Source: Erwinia sp. S63
GTDB taxonomy: Bacteria > Pseudomonadota > Gammaproteobacteria > Enterobacterales > Enterobacteriaceae
DNA: 64,000 nucleotides
Assembly: GCF_016625195.1 (NCBI RefSeq)
Contig: NZ_JACVUP010000011.1
Location: 62,001 to 126,000, forward strand
Reading direction: 5' to 3'
The position numbers were made by a program, and so were the translations under genes. Shown here piece after piece: positions 1-9,890 of this stretch (position 1 is its first letter; each line of letters starts with the position of its first letter). A model generated the notes under the pieces. That model ran no database searches, was not told the origin of the DNA, and saw only the letters and a program-made list of their open reading frames with translations.

Positions 1-566
<566 letters not shown>

Positions 567-1244
567 TTACAGCCCGAGAGCGGGCAAAAGTTCGCTAAAA
601 GTATCGAGAGTGAGATCGGGTTGGCTGGCGGCAATTGGCTCGCCATAGTTGTAGCCGAAAGTCATACCGACATTCGGTACACCCGCAGCCTGAGCCGCGT
701 TAATATCATTGCGAGAATCACCGACAAACAGTAATTCTTTTTGCAGTACGCCAAAGTGACCCAAAACAAGGAAGATCGCTGCCGGATGGGGCTTTTTCAC
801 CACCACATCATCACCGCCAATAATCAGCGTGAAGAAATCGGCAATGCCCAGCGATTGCAGCAAAGGCGCGACAAACGGCGTCGGCTTGTTAGTGACGATG
901 GCCATCGGCAAGCCTTTGGCATGCAAAGCAGCCAGCGTCTCTTTCACCTGCGGGAACAGCGTGCTGCCCGCTTCCACCGTTTCGGCGTAATACTTGTCAA
1001 ACAGCGTACGTGCGTCACGCTGCTCTTCGGCATGCGGTTCACGGCCTAAGGCCCAGGTCAGCGCGCGCGTCATCATCACATCTGCGCCGTTGCCAATCCA
1101 GGTGGAAGCCAGCGCCAGGCCTGGAGGCGGCAACTGCAAATCACCTAAAGCATGATCGATGGCCTGTGACAGACCCGGCGCGCTATCGACCAGCGTGCCA
1201 TCGAGATCAAACGCCAGCGCGCGAATATCAGTGAAATGAGCCAT
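567..1244 (-). CDS. gph: Phosphoglycolate phosphatase
   Basis: HAD-superfamily hydrolase that dephosphorylates 2-phosphoglycolate, a product of DNA repair and side reactions. It has 225 residues, somewhat shorter than the E. coli protein (about 252). HAD motif I is [11 protein letters not shown] with Asp13 and Asp15 as nucleophile and acid; motif II is IVTNKPT; motif IV is FVGDSRND. Its start codon lies inside the end of rpe (17-base overlap), so the two are probably translationally coupled. The context rpe-gph-trpS is the conserved enterobacterial order. Confidence 0.95.
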   Translation of the reverse strand: MAHFTDIRALAFDLDGTLVDSAPGLSQAIDHALGDLQLPPPGLALASTWIGNGADVMMTRALTWALGREPHAEEQRDARTLFDKYYAETVEAGSTLFPQVKETLAALHAKGLPMAIVTNKPTPFVAPLLQSLGIADFFTLIIGGDDVVVKKPHPAAIFLVLGHFGVLQKELLFVGDSRNDINAAQAAGVPNVGMTFGYNYGEPIAASQPDLTLDTFSELLPALGL

Positions 1245-1911
1245 TAACTTTCTCCAGTTCGCCGCGCATTTCGTCGATCACTTTTTTGTAATCGGGGTGA
1301 CCGAAGATCGCTGAACCTGCCACAAACATATCCGCACCGGCCGCCGCGATCTGACCGATGTTATCGATCTTCACACCGCCGTCCACTTCCAGGCGGATAT
1401 CGTAACCGCTCTGATCAATCAGACGACGCGCCTGACGCAGTTTGTCCAGCGTGCCCGGAATAAAGGATTGGCCGCCGAAGCCTGGGTTCACTGACATCAG
1501 CAGGATGATATCGAGTTTATCCATCACGTAGTCGAGGTAATCGAGTGGCGTGGCTGGATTGAACACCAGGCCCGCTTTACAACCGTGCTCTTTGATCAGT
1601 TGCAGCGTGCGATCAACATGCTCACTGGCTTCAGGATGGAAGGTAATGTAGGTCGCGCCCGCTTTGGCGAACTCTGGGATCAGCGCATCGACCGGTTTGA
1701 CCATCAGATGCACATCAATCGGTGCCGTAATGCCATAGTCGCGCAGTGCTTTCAGCACCATCGGTCCCATGGTCAGATTGGGCACATAGTGGTTATCCAT
1801 CACGTCGAAATGCACCACATCCCCCCCTGCCGCCAGCGCTTTCGCGGTATCTTCGCCCAGGCGAGCAAAGTCAGCAGCAAGAATTGAAGGGGCCAGCAAA
1901 AATTGTTTCAT
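1228..1911 (-). CDS. rpe: Ribulose-phosphate 3-epimerase
   Basis: Interconverts ribulose 5-phosphate and xylulose 5-phosphate in the pentose phosphate pathway. At 227 residues it has normal family length. It is a TIM barrel with the expected metal and catalytic residues: His34 and Asp36 in VHFDVMD, the histidine in DVHLMV, and the aspartate in EVDGGV near the C-terminus. It starts 65 bases after dam ends and overlaps gph by 17 bases, inside the dam operon. Confidence 0.97.
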   Translation of the reverse strand: MKQFLLAPSILAADFARLGEDTAKALAAGGDVVHFDVMDNHYVPNLTMGPMVLKALRDYGITAPIDVHLMVKPVDALIPEFAKAGATYITFHPEASEHVDRTLQLIKEHGCKAGLVFNPATPLDYLDYVMDKLDIILLMSVNPGFGGQSFIPGTLDKLRQARRLIDQSGYDIRLEVDGGVKIDNIGQIAAAGADMFVAGSAIFGHPDYKKVIDEMRGELEKVNGSFH

Positions 1912-1976
1912 CCGATTCTCCCAATTTTGTGCGCCAGCCTGAGCTGGCGTAATGCGTTGGTCGCGGACGAAACAGG

Positions 1977-2789
1977 CTAGCGGAAAAGCGCCAGCAGTTC
2001 GTCTACCTGAGTGCGACCACTAATGCTTCGGCTGATGGAACGCCGGGCTTTGACTACGTGTAAAACCGCATTCTGATACCACTCACGCGTCAACAGCGTG
2101 TCATGGTTGGAAATCAGCACCGGTATGCTGTTTTCATAGGCCAGCTTGTTGGCCAGCTCCGCCAGATGCTGCTGCTCGCGCAGACTAAAGCTGTTGGTGT
2201 GGTATGCCGTAAAGTTCGCCGTCGCCGATAAGGGCGCATACGGCGGATCGCAATAAACCACTGAGCCAGCAGGAGCGTTGTTCAGAGTAACATCGTACGA
2301 TTCACAGACAAAGGTTGCTTTTTGCGCCCGTTCGGCAAACCACAGCAGCTCCGCTTCCGGGAAGTAAGGTTTGCGATAGCGACCAAAAGGCACATTAAAC
2401 TCACCGCGCAGATTGTAACGGCACAAACCGTTATAGCCATGGCGATTGAGATAGAGAAACAGCAGTGCGCGCTGATATTCATCTTTGCTGGCGTTAAAGG
2501 CCAGACGGTGCGCGTAATAGGTCTCTGCGATATTACCTTCAGGCGTGAACAGCTGCCGCGCGTCTTCAATGAACTCAGCCGTGCGGTTTTTGACGATGTT
2601 ATAGAGATTGATCAGGTCACCGTTGATGTCCGCCAGGTGATAGCGATCATAATCGGTGTTGAGGAACACGGAACCGGCGCCCACAAAAGGTTCGACTAAA
2701 CAGTCACCTTGTGGCAAATGACGACGAATATCGTCAAGCAGCGGGTATTTCCCTCCGGCCCATTTAAGGAAAGCGCGATTTTTCTTCAT
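1977..2789 (-). CDS. dam: DNA adenine methyltransferase (GATC)
   Basis: Methylates adenine in GATC, directing mismatch repair and timing replication through SeqA. It has 270 residues, close to the E. coli length (278). The N-terminal [15 protein letters not shown] and [10 protein letters not shown] motifs bind S-adenosylmethionine. The catalytic tetrad DPPY sits near residue 181 in [11 protein letters not shown]. It lies between damX and rpe in the usual operon order. Nothing in the sequence suggests inactivation. Confidence 0.97.
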   Translation of the reverse strand: MKKNRAFLKWAGGKYPLLDDIRRHLPQGDCLVEPFVGAGSVFLNTDYDRYHLADINGDLINLYNIVKNRTAEFIEDARQLFTPEGNIAETYYAHRLAFNASKDEYQRALLFLYLNRHGYNGLCRYNLRGEFNVPFGRYRKPYFPEAELLWFAERAQKATFVCESYDVTLNNAPAGSVVYCDPPYAPLSATANFTAYHTNSFSLREQQHLAELANKLAYENSIPVLISNHDTLLTREWYQNAVLHVVKARRSISRSISGRTQVDELLALFR

Positions 2790-2885
2790 GCTGTCGTGGT
2801 TATTACATCTTAATTATTGGCTGTGGTGGAACCGACAGCAGCTCTGCGCTTTAAACGGGGCCACGAGAACGCAGCCCCACATCAA

Positions 2886-3926
2886 TTACTGACTTTCTTT
2901 CTTCACCTGACTCAGAGGTTTAACCCACGGATTCGCCGCACGCACTTCAGCAGGCAATGACGCCACTGCGCGTTTAGCATCGGCTGGCGTGGCGTAAGCG
3001 CCGCTCACCAACACATACCAGGGCTCACCGTTACGCGTGGTTTTATACACGTGATAACCGCTCAGATTTTGTTTCTTCGCCCAGGCATTCAGGCTCTCTT
3101 CTTTCGAGGCACCGCTCAGCTGCAGCGTGTAGCTGCCACCGGTTGGCAGTGACTTACTGGCACCGCTGCTGGCAGTCACAGGTGCATTGTGTGCGGCGGT
3201 GGAATGGGTTTTGCTCTCTTTGGCGACAGCTGCTGGTTTCGACGTTGCTGGCGCTTTGTGTGCGGTGTTGCTGTGCGCTTCACGTGAACCGTTGCTATTG
3301 GTACGAGCAGGTGTTTCAGAGCGCATCGCCGGAGGCGTTATCGCTTTACCGTTACCGCTCACCGTAGCAGGCGCAGTGGGCAGTGAACTATTGCCTTGCG
3401 CACCCTGTGCGGCGTTATCAACCTGACCTTGCTGGTTGCTCAACGCACTGTTGAGATCGCCTGGCAGCGTCACACGTTGCTGATTGGCTGGCGTATCGAC
3501 AGGCGCAGCCTGCGTCGGTGTTGAAGACACCGCTGGCATAGAAATCGAGTTGGAATCGCTGCCTGCTGGCGAGGATGATGCAGCTGGCGTCTGTGGTGCG
3601 CTTCCTTCCGCTGAAGGCGTGGCGTTTTGCTGGCCGCTCATGGACGTCGAACCGGAAAGGTCGATGTTCTTTTCACCGCCGGTTGCCGTCGGCGCCGCAT
3701 TGCCATTATTAGCGGTGGTCGCTGGTTTCTTTTCATCTGGACCGGTCAATGCCGAACCGATGCCCAGTACCACCAACAGCAGAACCAGGATGCCGATCCC
3801 CATCATCATATGCTGACGAGAAACAGGTACCTTCACTTTCGGCGCAGAAGACGTTTTGCGTGGCCGCGTAGGACGGCGGTCACTGGCATCAGGTTTTAAC
3901 TCGTCTTCCGGTTTGAACTCATCCAT
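2886..3926 (-). CDS. damX: Cell division protein DamX (SPOR domain)
   Basis: Inner-membrane, bitopic division protein that localises to the septum by binding denuded glycan strands. It has 346 residues: a charged cytoplasmic tail, one membrane segment at about 41-60, a long low-complexity periplasmic linker rich in Ala, Ser, Thr, Pro, Gln and Asn (about 65-255), and a C-terminal SPOR domain from about 262 (starts GGSYTLQLSGAS). It is shorter than E. coli DamX (428), mainly in the linker, which is variable in the family. It lies between aroB and dam with 173 and 96 base gaps. Confidence 0.93.
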   Translation of the reverse strand: MDEFKPEDELKPDASDRRPTRPRKTSSAPKVKVPVSRQHMMMGIGILVLLLVVLGIGSALTGPDEKKPATTANNGNAAPTATGGEKNIDLSGSTSMSGQQNATPSAEGSAPQTPAASSSPAGSDSNSISMPAVSSTPTQAAPVDTPANQQRVTLPGDLNSALSNQQGQVDNAAQGAQGNSSLPTAPATVSGNGKAITPPAMRSETPARTNSNGSREAHSNTAHKAPATSKPAAVAKESKTHSTAAHNAPVTASSGASKSLPTGGSYTLQLSGASKEESLNAWAKKQNLSGYHVYKTTRNGEPWYVLVSGAYATPADAKRAVASLPAEVRAANPWVKPLSQVKKESQ

Positions 3927-4099
3927 CTAGCCTCCTCCGTAAAACGGCACGCTTCCCACGCACCGCATCACCACTCTACCCGTCATACTCAAGCTGAAAC
4001 GGCGTTGGTTGCACTTTATTATCCAGACGCTCACTCACATCAGCGCCTGGAATGCGTGCAATGCTCACCTTGCTGCAGTTCGACTTACTTAGGATATCT

Positions 4100-5188
4100 T
4101 CAGTATTTTAGACAATCGTTAATCGCAGCCAGCACCATATCATGAGCCACACCTGCGCGCACTTCAGAGCGGCCAATTGCGAGAGGCAGCACCAAACGCA
4201 TTTCACCCGCCAGCACTTTCTTATCGCGCATCATGTGCGGAAGATACTCTTCTGCTTTCATGCTTGCCGGGCCGTGCACCGGTAAACCGGCACGCAGAAA
4301 TAGCGCGATAATGCGATCGGTATCCGCTGCAGAGAACTGTCCCAGACGTTCAGCGGTTCGCGCAGCCATCACCATGCCTGCCGCAATCGCTTCGCCATGC
4401 AACCAGTTGCCATAGCCCATGTGTGCTTCAATCGCATGACCAAAAGTATGGCCCAGATTGAGCAGCGCGCGCTGACCGTTTTCACGTTCATCGGCGGCGA
4501 CCACTTCAGCTTTGAGTTCACAGCAGCGACGGATGCAGTAGGCCAGGGCTTGCTGATCCAGTGCCAGCAGAGCATCAAGATTCTGCTCCAGCCACTGGAA
4601 GAACTCCCCATCGAGGATAATGCCGTATTTGATCACTTCCGCCAGACCAGACGCCAATTCGCGCGCCGGCAGCGTAGCCAGGCAATCGGTATCCACCACC
4701 ACAGATGCAGGCTGGTAGAAGGCACCAATCATGTTTTTGCCCAGCGGATGGTTGACGGCTGTTTTACCGCCGACCGAAGAATCGACCTGAGACAGCAGCG
4801 TTGTCGGCACCTGGATAAAGCGCACACCACGTTGATAGCTCGCAGCCGCAAACCCAGTAAGATCACCAATCACGCCGCCGCCGAGCGCAATCAGCGTGGT
4901 ATCACGTCCATGCGGTTTCTGCAGCAGCGCAGTGAAGACATCGTCCATCACAGCGAGCGTCTTGTACTTTTCACCATCAGGCAAAATGACCTGATCCACC
5001 TTCACTCCCGCCTGCGAAAGCAGTGCTGAAAGTTTGTCGAGGTAGATCGGGGCAAGCGTCTCATTGGTCACCAGCATGGCGTTATCGCCTGCTTTTAGCG
5101 GCCAAAAAGAAGCCGGATCGTTAAACAGTCCGGCAGCGATGGTGATGGGGTAACTACGATCCCCGAGTGAGACAGTGATCTTCTCCAT
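4100..5188 (-). CDS. aroB: 3-dehydroquinate synthase
   Basis: Second step of the shikimate pathway: DAHP to 3-dehydroquinate, using NAD and a divalent metal. It has 362 residues, the standard length. The NAD-binding [13 protein letters not shown] segment, the phosphate-binding region around [16 protein letters not shown] and the metal-ligand [10 protein letters not shown] stretch are all intact. It lies 39 bases downstream of aroK, so two consecutive or nearby aromatic-pathway enzymes head the dam operon. Confidence 0.97.
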   Translation of the reverse strand: MEKITVSLGDRSYPITIAAGLFNDPASFWPLKAGDNAMLVTNETLAPIYLDKLSALLSQAGVKVDQVILPDGEKYKTLAVMDDVFTALLQKPHGRDTTLIALGGGVIGDLTGFAAASYQRGVRFIQVPTTLLSQVDSSVGGKTAVNHPLGKNMIGAFYQPASVVVDTDCLATLPARELASGLAEVIKYGIILDGEFFQWLEQNLDALLALDQQALAYCIRRCCELKAEVVAADERENGQRALLNLGHTFGHAIEAHMGYGNWLHGEAIAAGMVMAARTAERLGQFSAADTDRIIALFLRAGLPVHGPASMKAEEYLPHMMRDKKVLAGEMRLVLPLAIGRSEVRAGVAHDMVLAAINDCLKY

Positions 5189-5227
5189 GATGACCGATAC
5201 CTATTGCTGAGCCGTCAGGGCGCTGGA

Positions 5228-5749
5228 TTAATTTTTTTCCAGCATGTTGATGATCTGATTGGCGACAACTTTTGCACTTTGATCGTCAGTGCGAATGGTG
5301 ACGTCAGCGATCTCTTCATAAAGTGGATTACGTTCGCCAGCTAAAGCTTCCAGTACTTCGCGCGGCGGCTCTTCAACCTGCAGCAGCGGACGTTTTTTAT
5401 CACGCTGAGTACGAGCAAGTTGCTTTTCAATGGTGGTTTCAAGATAAACGACCACGCCGCGGGCGGAGAGACGATTGCGGGTTTCACGGGATTTGACAGA
5501 ACCACCACCGGTCGCCAGGACAATGCCTTGCTTCTCAGTGAGTTCATTAATGATCTTCTCTTCGCGATCGCGGAAGCCATCTTCGCCTTCCACATCAAAT
5601 ACCCAGCCTACATCCGCTCCGGTACGTCGCTCAATTTCCTGATCGGAATCGAAAAATTCCATATTGAGTTGCTGAGCTAACTGACGACCAATAGTGCTTT
5701 TGCCGGCACCCATCGGCCCAACCAGAAAGATATTGCGTTTCTCTGCCAT
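5228..5749 (-). CDS. aroK: Shikimate kinase I
   Basis: Phosphorylates shikimate with ATP in aromatic amino acid synthesis. It has 173 residues from the start [11 protein letters not shown] at 5749. The frame extends 16 codons further upstream to 5797, but 173 residues is the family length and the conserved N-terminus begins here. The P-loop GPMGAGKST is at 11-19, a glycine-rich shikimate-binding LATGGGSV follows, and the lid carries RPLLQV. It is the first gene of the dam operon; the 480-base gap upstream to hofQ should hold its promoter. Confidence 0.97.
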   Translation of the reverse strand: MAEKRNIFLVGPMGAGKSTIGRQLAQQLNMEFFDSDQEIERRTGADVGWVFDVEGEDGFRDREEKIINELTEKQGIVLATGGGSVKSRETRNRLSARGVVVYLETTIEKQLARTQRDKKRPLLQVEEPPREVLEALAGERNPLYEEIADVTIRTDDQSAKVVANQIINMLEKN

Positions 5750-6232
5750 TTTATCGGTATTACTAAGAATTCGTTGATGATACCCCGCGTTCAGCATAGT
5801 GCTGGCGGGACAGGAACTGAGACCTCATGAGCATTAACAAGAGTCAGACGGAAAATTATCTCAACACTCATGGCCGTTTGGCAACCGAATAAATTGCCCC
5901 CGGCGACCTTGTAACAGGACCGGTCTGTGGTTCGCGAGACGGTAACGCCCCTCCTGATTTCCCTCACTCTTCAAGCTACAAGCGCGCTGGCTGTGTCTTC
6001 GCGTTCCTGAAACTTACAAATATAAGCTTGGGAATTAACGCTTTCACCGCCGTGCTTTAACTCAATTTATTTAGGGAAAAATATATTCTGACGCCAGTAT
6101 CGCTTGTGACTGACGCCCATCGGAAGGTTATCCTGCCGCGTTCCGCTACACCGTTTTAAAAATCGCTAAACCTTGTAAGCTAATTCCTGCCCTGCGTCAA
6201 CGCAGATGGCAAATCAGAGTGAATTTTCCGCT
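5750..6232. other. Intergenic region aroK-hofQ
   Basis: 483 bases without a credible gene between hofQ and aroK, both on the minus strand. It is the expected site of the aroK/dam operon promoter. The part at about 6000-6110 is AT-rich (for example around 6076-6090), but I found no convincing paired -35/-10 boxes or terminator hairpin, so no site is called. Confidence 0.6.
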
Positions 6233-7498
6233 TTATCCGGCTGTAAGCGCTGCTTCCCTGACCAGTCTGGGGGTAATGAAGATCACCAACTCCTTCTTTT
6301 TATGTTCTTTGGTTTGCTGACGAAACAGATTCCCCAGTAAAGGCATTTCACCCAGCCACGGCACCCGCTGCTCGGTCTGCATGCGCTGCTGCTGAAAAAT
6401 CCCGCCCAGCGCCAGCGTTTCGCCATCACGCAGCGTCACCTGTGTTTCAATTTCCTGCTTATCAATACTTAGCACGTTGCTTTCGCCCACGTTCAGGCTG
6501 CGCCCTGGCATGTTTTGGCTTAAGCGCAGTTTTAACTGAATCCGCCCATTCCCCTGCACCACCGGCGTCACTTCCATTCCTAACACCGCCTCTTTGAACT
6601 CAATCGCCGTTGCACCACTGCTACCCGATTTCACCTCGTAAGGAATCTCGGTTCCCTGCTTGATGGAAGCGGTTTGCTGATGGGAGGTAAAAAGTCGCGG
6701 GCTGGCGATGATTTCAATTTGGTTCTCCTGCTCGAGCGCGCTGAGCTCCAGATTCAGCAATCCGCCACTGACCTGCCCCAGCGTAACGCCCGCGCGCAAA
6801 GCGGGATTATTTACCGCCAATGGAATCTCCAGCTGTGGATGATGCAAGGCTGCCGTCACACTTTGGGCAGGCGCGGTGTGCCAGTTCACCCCCAGCTCAC
6901 GCAGATGCTCTTCATTGATGGTAATGATGTGCGCAGACAACTCGACCTGTTCAAGTGGCATATCCAGCGCACGCAACCAGCGTGTGGCGTCACGGAGCGC
7001 GGCGGCGGTGTCACGCAGCAACAAGCTGTTGGTGCGGCTATCGACCGTCACACTGCCGCGCGGAGTGAGGAGTGAGCGCTCCGCTTGCAGACTTCGATAG
7101 ACATCGCCAGCATTCGCGTAATGCAGCGTAACGGACTGCTGTTCAAGAGGAATTTGCTGTTGCCTCTCTTCGTGTTCTGTTTTCGCCTGTTGCACCTGCA
7201 TCTGCTGCCAGCTTTCGGGGTAAACCAGCAGCACGCCCTCCTCCTGTACCACGGTGAGTTTTGCCAGCCGGGTTACCAGCGCCAGTGCACGCTCCCATCC
7301 GACATTTTCCAGACGCAGTGATAAGCGCCCTTCAACGCCGGGAGCAATCAGCAGGTTGGTTTGTTGATAATCAGCCAGTGCCTGCAAAATACGTTCAACG
7401 GGAGCATCATCAAACACCAGGCTTAAGCGATCTTCATTTGCCTGCAGAGGCAGGGGCAGACTCAAACTCAGGCACAGCAGCAGGGCCATCCATTTCAT
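6233..7498 (-). CDS. hofQ: DNA-uptake outer-membrane secretin HofQ
   Basis: Secretin homologous to PilQ/ComE, forming the outer-membrane pore of a type IV pilus-like DNA-uptake system. In E. coli its homologue is needed to use DNA as a nutrient. It has 421 residues with a signal peptide at about 1-20 ending PLQANE. An N-terminal STN/N0-type domain (LSLVFDDAPVERILQALADY) is followed by an N1-type domain and a C-terminal secretin domain with the signature VPWLGEMPLLGNLFR. The ribosome site AGGAGG stands 6 bases before ATG 7498. Its start lies 65 bases inside the end of hofP. Confidence 0.93.
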   Translation of the reverse strand: MKWMALLLCLSLSLPLPLQANEDRLSLVFDDAPVERILQALADYQQTNLLIAPGVEGRLSLRLENVGWERALALVTRLAKLTVVQEEGVLLVYPESWQQMQVQQAKTEHEERQQQIPLEQQSVTLHYANAGDVYRSLQAERSLLTPRGSVTVDSRTNSLLLRDTAAALRDATRWLRALDMPLEQVELSAHIITINEEHLRELGVNWHTAPAQSVTAALHHPQLEIPLAVNNPALRAGVTLGQVSGGLLNLELSALEQENQIEIIASPRLFTSHQQTASIKQGTEIPYEVKSGSSGATAIEFKEAVLGMEVTPVVQGNGRIQLKLRLSQNMPGRSLNVGESNVLSIDKQEIETQVTLRDGETLALGGIFQQQRMQTEQRVPWLGEMPLLGNLFRQQTKEHKKKELVIFITPRLVREAALTAG

Positions 7499-7820
7499 AA
7501 TATCCTCCTTTTATAGGCCAGGTGATTTGCTGCGGTGGGCAGCTTTGCGCGACATGCAAGGTCATGCGATTCGCCGTTAACTCTGCCACCTGCCAGCTTG
7601 AGCGCGGCAATAGAGCCGAAAGGCCCAGCCGATGATTTTTTCCTTCTGGCGAACGGAGCCAGGCGACATAGCGCGTGGGGGTGCCGATAATGCCCTGCAA
7701 TCGCCAGCCATCAGGTTCAGCCACCTGCATCTGGCATTGCACATCGGTCTGCGGTTGAAAGGGATCGCGTGCCAGCGTCAAGCCGCTCCATAGCAATACC
7801 AGCCATGTACTATTCCGCAT
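7434..7820 (-). CDS. hofP: HofP, DNA-utilisation/pilus assembly lipoprotein-like
   Basis: PilP-like component of the Hof DNA-uptake machine. The start MRNSTWLVLLWSG at 7820 is chosen because GGAGG sits 6 bases upstream; an ATG two codons earlier at 7826 would directly abut that Shine-Dalgarno sequence. It gives 128 residues: a signal sequence at about 1-17, then RDPFQP (a motif typical of PilP-like proteins) and a small beta domain. The C-terminal 20 or so residues (after GGYYEMDGP) overlap the signal-peptide coding region of hofQ in another frame. Confidence 0.85.
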   Translation of the reverse strand: MRNSTWLVLLWSGLTLARDPFQPQTDVQCQMQVAEPDGWRLQGIIGTPTRYVAWLRSPEGKNHRLGLSALLPRSSWQVAELTANRMTLHVAQSCPPQQITWPIKGGYYEMDGPAAVPEFESAPASAGK

Positions 7821-8304
7821 CGCCATCCTCCAGCCACAACTGTGTGTTGAGCGCCCCCTGCTCTTCTTTGAGTTCAAAGCGCTGCGGCACGGGCAGATGA
7901 GTCAACGACAGCTCAGAAAACAGCGGAACAAATTGCGTCCAGCCGAGACGCAGCTGTAACTGCTGCGGCTGATTATCCGGTAGCCAGCTTTCCAGTTGTT
8001 CGCCGCGCGCGGTGATCAAGGCTTCAAGCGTGACGTGTTCAGTCACTTCACTTGAAGGCAGCTGTAACCGTGTGATTTCCTGTTCCAGCGCGTTGATGGC
8101 TGGCCGTGCAGCCAACTGTTGCTGGCGCTGCATTACCTGCTGTGTCAGCGCCGCCTGCTGACGTAGCTGAGACGCGCGCACCTGTTGTTGCGGCCGCAGC
8201 AAAACCCACCATGCCAGCATCAGGAGCAGCAGTGACATGCCCAGCAGACAGACAATGCGCCACATCAGGGCTAATGCCAGCCAGCGCTGTAATGCATCAT
8301 TCAC
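7810..8304 (-). CDS. hofO: HofO, PilO-like inner-membrane protein
   Basis: Inner-membrane alignment component of the Hof system, analogous to PilO. The start is a GTG at 8304 (VNDALQRWLALAL) with AGGAG 8 bases upstream, overlapping the end of hofN. An ATG further upstream would add an implausible 29-residue segment. It has 164 residues: one membrane segment at about 17-38 (VCLLGMSLLLLMLAWWVLL), then a Gln/Arg-rich coiled-coil region and a C-terminal PilO-like fold. It overlaps hofP by 11 bases. Confidence 0.85.
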   Translation of the reverse strand: MNDALQRWLALALMWRIVCLLGMSLLLLMLAWWVLLRPQQQVRASQLRQQAALTQQVMQRQQQLAARPAINALEQEITRLQLPSSEVTEHVTLEALITARGEQLESWLPDNQPQQLQLRLGWTQFVPLFSELSLTHLPVPQRFELKEEQGALNTQLWLEDGDAE

Positions 8305-8842
8305 CGGCGTTCTCCTGCATCCGCGCGCGCAAGACAAATCGATAGTGCCCAGCGGTTTGCCGCTGCACGCTAGCCGGTTTAACCGTGGCAAACAGCGGCT
8401 GCCCCATCAGTTGATGACGAAAATCCTGAATCGCCATCATGCTGTGCGCCTGTCCTTCGAATAGCAGGATACTTTGGCGCCGTTCCACGCGTTTGAGCCA
8501 AAGCGTGTCCAGCATCAGCATGGGCAAGCGCTGCCAGAAGTCTTGCCAGCGCTGATGCTCATCTTTTTTTCGCTGCCGGATAAGCTGTGCTTGTAACAGG
8601 CCATCGCGTTGCTGCAGCAGCAATTGCTGTTGCGCCAGCTGGCGTTGCAAGGCTTCGTGTTGCTGGCTGATATCCGCCAACGCCCGCTGTCGCTGACCCT
8701 GCGCCTCGCTGCCGCGCCACCAAAGCGTTAGCACCGTCATTCCCGTCGCCAGCAGAACACATCCCAGCAGAGTAAAACTTTGCTGGCGGCGACGCTGCTG
8801 CAGCTGCATACGCCAGGGCAATAAATTGACGGCCAGCATCAT
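8297..8842 (-). CDS. hofN: HofN, PilN-like inner-membrane protein
   Basis: PilN/GspL-type inner-membrane protein. It has 181 residues beginning MMLAVNLLPWRMQ; the NLLPWR motif is diagnostic of PilN-like proteins and in pili contacts PilM. One membrane helix lies at about 24-42, followed by a long Gln-rich coiled coil (about 50-95) and a small globular end. The ATG overlaps the hofM stop (ATGATG over TGA), implying coupling. Confidence 0.9.
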   Translation of the reverse strand: MMLAVNLLPWRMQLQQRRRQQSFTLLGCVLLATGMTVLTLWWRGSEAQGQRQRALADISQQHEALQRQLAQQQLLLQQRDGLLQAQLIRQRKKDEHQRWQDFWQRLPMLMLDTLWLKRVERRQSILLFEGQAHSMMAIQDFRHQLMGQPLFATVKPASVQRQTAGHYRFVLRARMQENAGE

Positions 8843-9648
8843 GCATCCTCCGGGCGCAGCGCCAGACCCAGCGCAATGGCAAACTCTCCTTCGTGCGCGG
8901 GCAATGGCGGCTGCCGGTAATGCAGTAATGAAAGCGGTCGACAGTGCGCCACGCTGGGTTCAGCCAGGCTGTAGGTCGAGGTGCAAAAGATGGAGGATGC
9001 CTGAGGGAAGGTTTCACGCAGTTGCGCCAGCGTTAAGGGTTCTGTGGCCGCGCCTGAGGTGCCCGGTTCACCGGCTAACGTCCATAGCCAGTGATCGCTA
9101 AGCGGATGAATCAAAAGTTGATCGCGATGCAGCGGCATGCGCATAGCGATTTGCGTCAACGCCAGGCTACTCAGTTCAAAGACATCGGGCCGTAACCCAG
9201 CCTGCTTTAACGGTGCCAGCCACTGCGCAATCACTTCACGTCGAGCCGCCGTAATGCACAGTTGCGTCGCATTTCGCGCCGATCGGTAGTCAATCGACAG
9301 CGTGGCCGGTTCAACCGGAAACAGGCGCGATGCCGAGGAGGCCACATAGCGGCTCATTGCCGGCTCACTGAGCGAGGTTTCTGGCAGCGGTAATGTGCGC
9401 TGCAACACCAGTTGCGGAGGCAAGCCAACCCGCAGTGAATAGCGTTTTGGCAGATGGCGCTGCCAGCGCGTCAACATCTCCTGTAACAGTGGGGTAGTTT
9501 GCAACACGCCGTTGCGTAACGTATCGTGCGGCAGCGGTTGCTGCCACCAATGGCGTAACTGCCAGCCATGACGTCGGCGTTCAATGCCCAGGGCGCAGAG
9601 TTGCCCGTTTTGGATGTCCAATCCAATTTGCCAGCGCTGAAAAGCCAT
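8839..9648 (-). CDS. hofM: HofM, PilM-like actin-fold protein
   Basis: Cytoplasmic PilM-like protein, first gene of hofMNOPQ. The start MAFQRWQIGLDIQNG at 9648 is preceded by AAGGAG about 9 bases upstream; the 17 codons before it in frame have no ribosome site. It has 269 residues. The opening IGLDIQNGQLCALGI matches the phosphate-1 element of the actin/FtsA fold used by PilM. It is divergent from mrcA over a 242-base gap, as in E. coli. Confidence 0.9.
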   Translation of the reverse strand: MAFQRWQIGLDIQNGQLCALGIERRRHGWQLRHWWQQPLPHDTLRNGVLQTTPLLQEMLTRWQRHLPKRYSLRVGLPPQLVLQRTLPLPETSLSEPAMSRYVASSASRLFPVEPATLSIDYRSARNATQLCITAARREVIAQWLAPLKQAGLRPDVFELSSLALTQIAMRMPLHRDQLLIHPLSDHWLWTLAGEPGTSGAATEPLTLAQLRETFPQASSIFCTSTYSLAEPSVAHCRPLSLLHYRQPPLPAHEGEFAIALGLALRPEDA

Positions 9649-9890
9649 GTGCGCGATCTCCTTATCTTTTAAGGTAAAAAAAGAGAGACCCTCAATCATT
9701 CGAGTGGCGGCAAGGCGGAAAACGAGCTATTACTCAGGCGCTTACCGAAATCAGTGCCTAAGATGAGCTCGCGCAGCCGACGCAGCTGCCGCTCGAAGTA
9801 TGACGGGTATATCAAAGCGTCAGGCTTGCCTTTATACTACCGCGCGATTGTTTATAAACTGCCCAAACGACAACAGATGGGAATTCTCAG

